Positions 5,272-5,409 of a DNA stretch of 5,409 nucleotides are shown here, piece after piece. A program made the position numbers and the translations under genes. Numbering within the stretch: the first letter of the stretch is position 1; each line of letters begins with the position of its first letter. The stretch is from JBQCHF01 sp051953655 (GTDB lineage: Bacteria; Actinomycetota; Actinomycetes; Motilibacterales; Motilibacteraceae): NCBI GenBank assembly GCA_051953655.1, contig JBQCIO010000198.1, positions 1-5,409 on the forward strand, written 5' to 3'. The notes below the pieces were generated by a model that was not told the DNA's origin, did not search any database, and worked only from the letters and a program-made list of their open reading frames with translations.

Positions 5272-5409
5272 ACGTCAACGGCTCTAGCGCAGCCCGAAAC
5301 CGCAGCGCGCCCCCCCCCCAGGGGGGGGGGGGGCGCGGAGCCGGTGGGCCTGGTTGTCCAGAACCCGCTCAGTGTGCCCCGCCCCGGGGCGGCCGGGGGG
5401 CCCCCATCG
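5272..5409. other. Non-coding region upstream of dapC
   Basis: I find no supportable gene here. In many actinobacteria a ferredoxin gene (fdxA) lies just upstream of dapC, but neither its cysteine motifs nor a recognisable C-terminus is visible on the minus strand. No convincing -10/-35 pair for dapC stands out; TAGAGC on the minus strand (5286-5281) is only a weak -10 candidate. The stretch contains the poly-C/poly-G hairpin (5306-5337), the palindrome CCGCCCCGGGGCGG (5379-5392) and a GGGGGGCCCCC run at 5395-5405. Confidence 0.6.
5306..5337. repeat. Poly-C/poly-G inverted repeat upstream of dapC
   Basis: CGCG followed by ten C (5310-5319), a single A (5320), thirteen G (5321-5333) and CGCG forms a near-continuous foldback with a tiny loop. 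The G run can also take part in non-B structures. It is 47 bp upstream of the dapC start codon, within its expected promoter or leader region. Such homopolymers are prone to slippage in the cell and to miscounting in sequencing, so the exact run lengths should not be trusted. Confidence 0.8.

Noticed and set aside
5272..5409. End of a ferredoxin gene (fdxA) upstream of dapC
   Set aside because: This neighbour is common in actinobacteria, so I looked for it, but no cysteine motif or familiar C-terminal sequence is visible on the minus strand.

Overview
This looks like a chromosomal fragment from a high-GC actinobacterium. The coding DNA has G or C at almost every third codon position. The DapD protein has the same length as the Mycobacterium tuberculosis enzyme (317 residues) and shares most of its motifs. 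The divergent dapE/dapD pair is also the mycobacterial arrangement. I cannot fix the genus; a soil actinobacterium such as a member of the Geodermatophilaceae or a related order is a guess from overall style only.

Layout from left to right. Positions 1-174 are non-coding and made mostly of G and C runs, with a strong hairpin directly behind dapE. dapE (minus, 175-1281) and dapD (plus, 1301-2254) start back to back only 19 bp apart. Between their GTG starts lie two overlapping -10-like hexamers, one per strand, each at leaderless spacing. A 167-bp gap (2255-2421) follows; it holds a small hairpin, a 36-bp near-perfect palindrome and an ECF-like promoter candidate. Then come a membrane-anchored LAS-type (M15-like) metallopeptidase (2422-3300) and a peptidase E-like S51 protein (3394-4065), both on plus. 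dapC (minus, 4120-5259) converges on the S51 gene, and the end of dapC is part of a 24-bp unit repeated three times. The last 150 bp are upstream of dapC and carry a poly-C/poly-G hairpin but no gene I can support.

How the genes fit together. DapD, DapC and DapE are three consecutive steps of the succinylase branch of lysine and meso-diaminopimelate synthesis: succinylation of tetrahydrodipicolinate, transamination, then desuccinylation to LL-diaminopimelate. Diaminopimelate feeds both lysine and peptidoglycan. The LAS-type protein carries a metal site typical of peptidoglycan-cleaving enzymes, so this locus places DAP synthesis beside a predicted cell-wall enzyme and a predicted dipeptidase. 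Any functional link is inference from position.

I do not see a clearly new multi-gene system. The signals most worth checking are the dapE/dapD promoter, the intergenic palindrome with flanking 9-bp direct repeats, the triplicated dapC 3' end, the shortened N-terminal half of the LAS protein, and the foldback structures at both ends of the window.
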